Shown here in pieces: positions 5,141 to 5,254 of a stretch of DNA of 5,254 nt. The DNA is from Bacillota bacterium (GTDB taxonomy: Bacteria > Bacillota > Clostridia > Tissierellales > Sedimentibacteraceae), in assembly GCA_029239575.1 (NCBI GenBank), contig JARBUP010000211.1:1-5254 (forward strand), given 5' to 3'. Each line of letters begins with the position of its first letter. Within the stretch, counting starts at the first letter, position 1. A program made the translations under genes and the position numbers. The notes under the pieces were generated by a model. The model saw only the letters and a list, made by a program, of their open reading frames with translations. It did not search any database and had not been told where the DNA came from.

Positions 5141-5254
5141 TTAAGCATTTTTTGTATCTTTATCCTTTAAAAGAATACCGCCTATGATACCAAAAACGAT
5201 AGTAGGTACAATCCATGCAAATCCTTGAGTTGCTAAAGGGACCATGTTGTAAGC
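5141..5254 (-). CDS. C-terminal end of probable branched-chain amino acid carrier (BrnQ-like), partial
   Basis: Read on the minus strand from the window edge, one frame stays open for 37 codons to a TAA at 5143-5141. The peptide begins AYNMVPLATQGFAWIVPTIV, continues with a hydrophobic GIIGGILL and ends in a polar KDKDTKNA tail. A last transmembrane helix with PLxxxGxxWIVP at its start and a short charged C-tail is typical of the LIVCS family of sodium-coupled leucine/isoleucine/valine carriers. Only the final helix is visible, so the family call is tentative, though a terminal membrane helix is clear. The gene converges on the hydrolase and shares the hairpin between them. The start lies outside the window. 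Confidence 0.6.
   Translation of the reverse strand, partial: AYNMVPLATQGFAWIVPTIVFGIIGGILLKDKDTKNA

Overview
The window is AT-rich DNA with strong purine-rich ribosome binding sites, very short intergenic spacers inside operons and clostridial-style proteins. This points to a low-GC Firmicute, most likely of the class Clostridia; the genus cannot be fixed from the sequence alone.

Layout. (1) The left end (1-229) has no gene. It holds a small hairpin and a cluster of REP-like repeats built on GGGACGGAGCTTT, which stops 9 bases short of the stop codon of the first gene. (2) 230-601 on the minus strand encodes a small FMN-binding protein of the pyridoxamine-phosphate-oxidase-like fold, very similar to the Desulfovibrio FMN-binding protein. 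(3) 602-927 is a divergent intergenic region. It carries a short dispersed-repeat-like segment, a candidate promoter, a near-perfect 22-bp palindrome over the -35 element and a second dyad in the leader. (4) 928-3187 is a complete three-gene ABC importer operon for a polar amino acid, best matched to the L-cystine system TcyABC: lipoprotein receptor, permease and ATPase. It is closed by a strong hairpin at 3203-3227. (5) 3345-4054 is a two-gene unit with its own promoter: a 101-residue DUF2089-like helix-turn-helix protein overlapping by ATGA with a 135-residue three-helix membrane protein. (6) 4141-5013 is a nitrilase-superfamily C-N hydrolase with its own extended -10 promoter and an intact Glu-Lys-Cys triad. 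(7) A hairpin at 5058-5088 separates it from a convergent minus-strand gene, the last 37 codons of a probable BrnQ-type branched-chain amino acid carrier, which is cut by the window edge.

How the genes fit together. Two amino acid uptake systems (cystine and probably branched-chain) flank a C-N hydrolase, which suits an amino-acid-using anaerobe. A shared pathway is only inference, because each unit has its own promoter or terminator. No defence system, phage, CRISPR array, RNA gene or complete insertion sequence is visible. The least understood content is the DUF2089-like/membrane-protein pair with palindromic repeats around its promoter, and the palindrome that could control cystine uptake.
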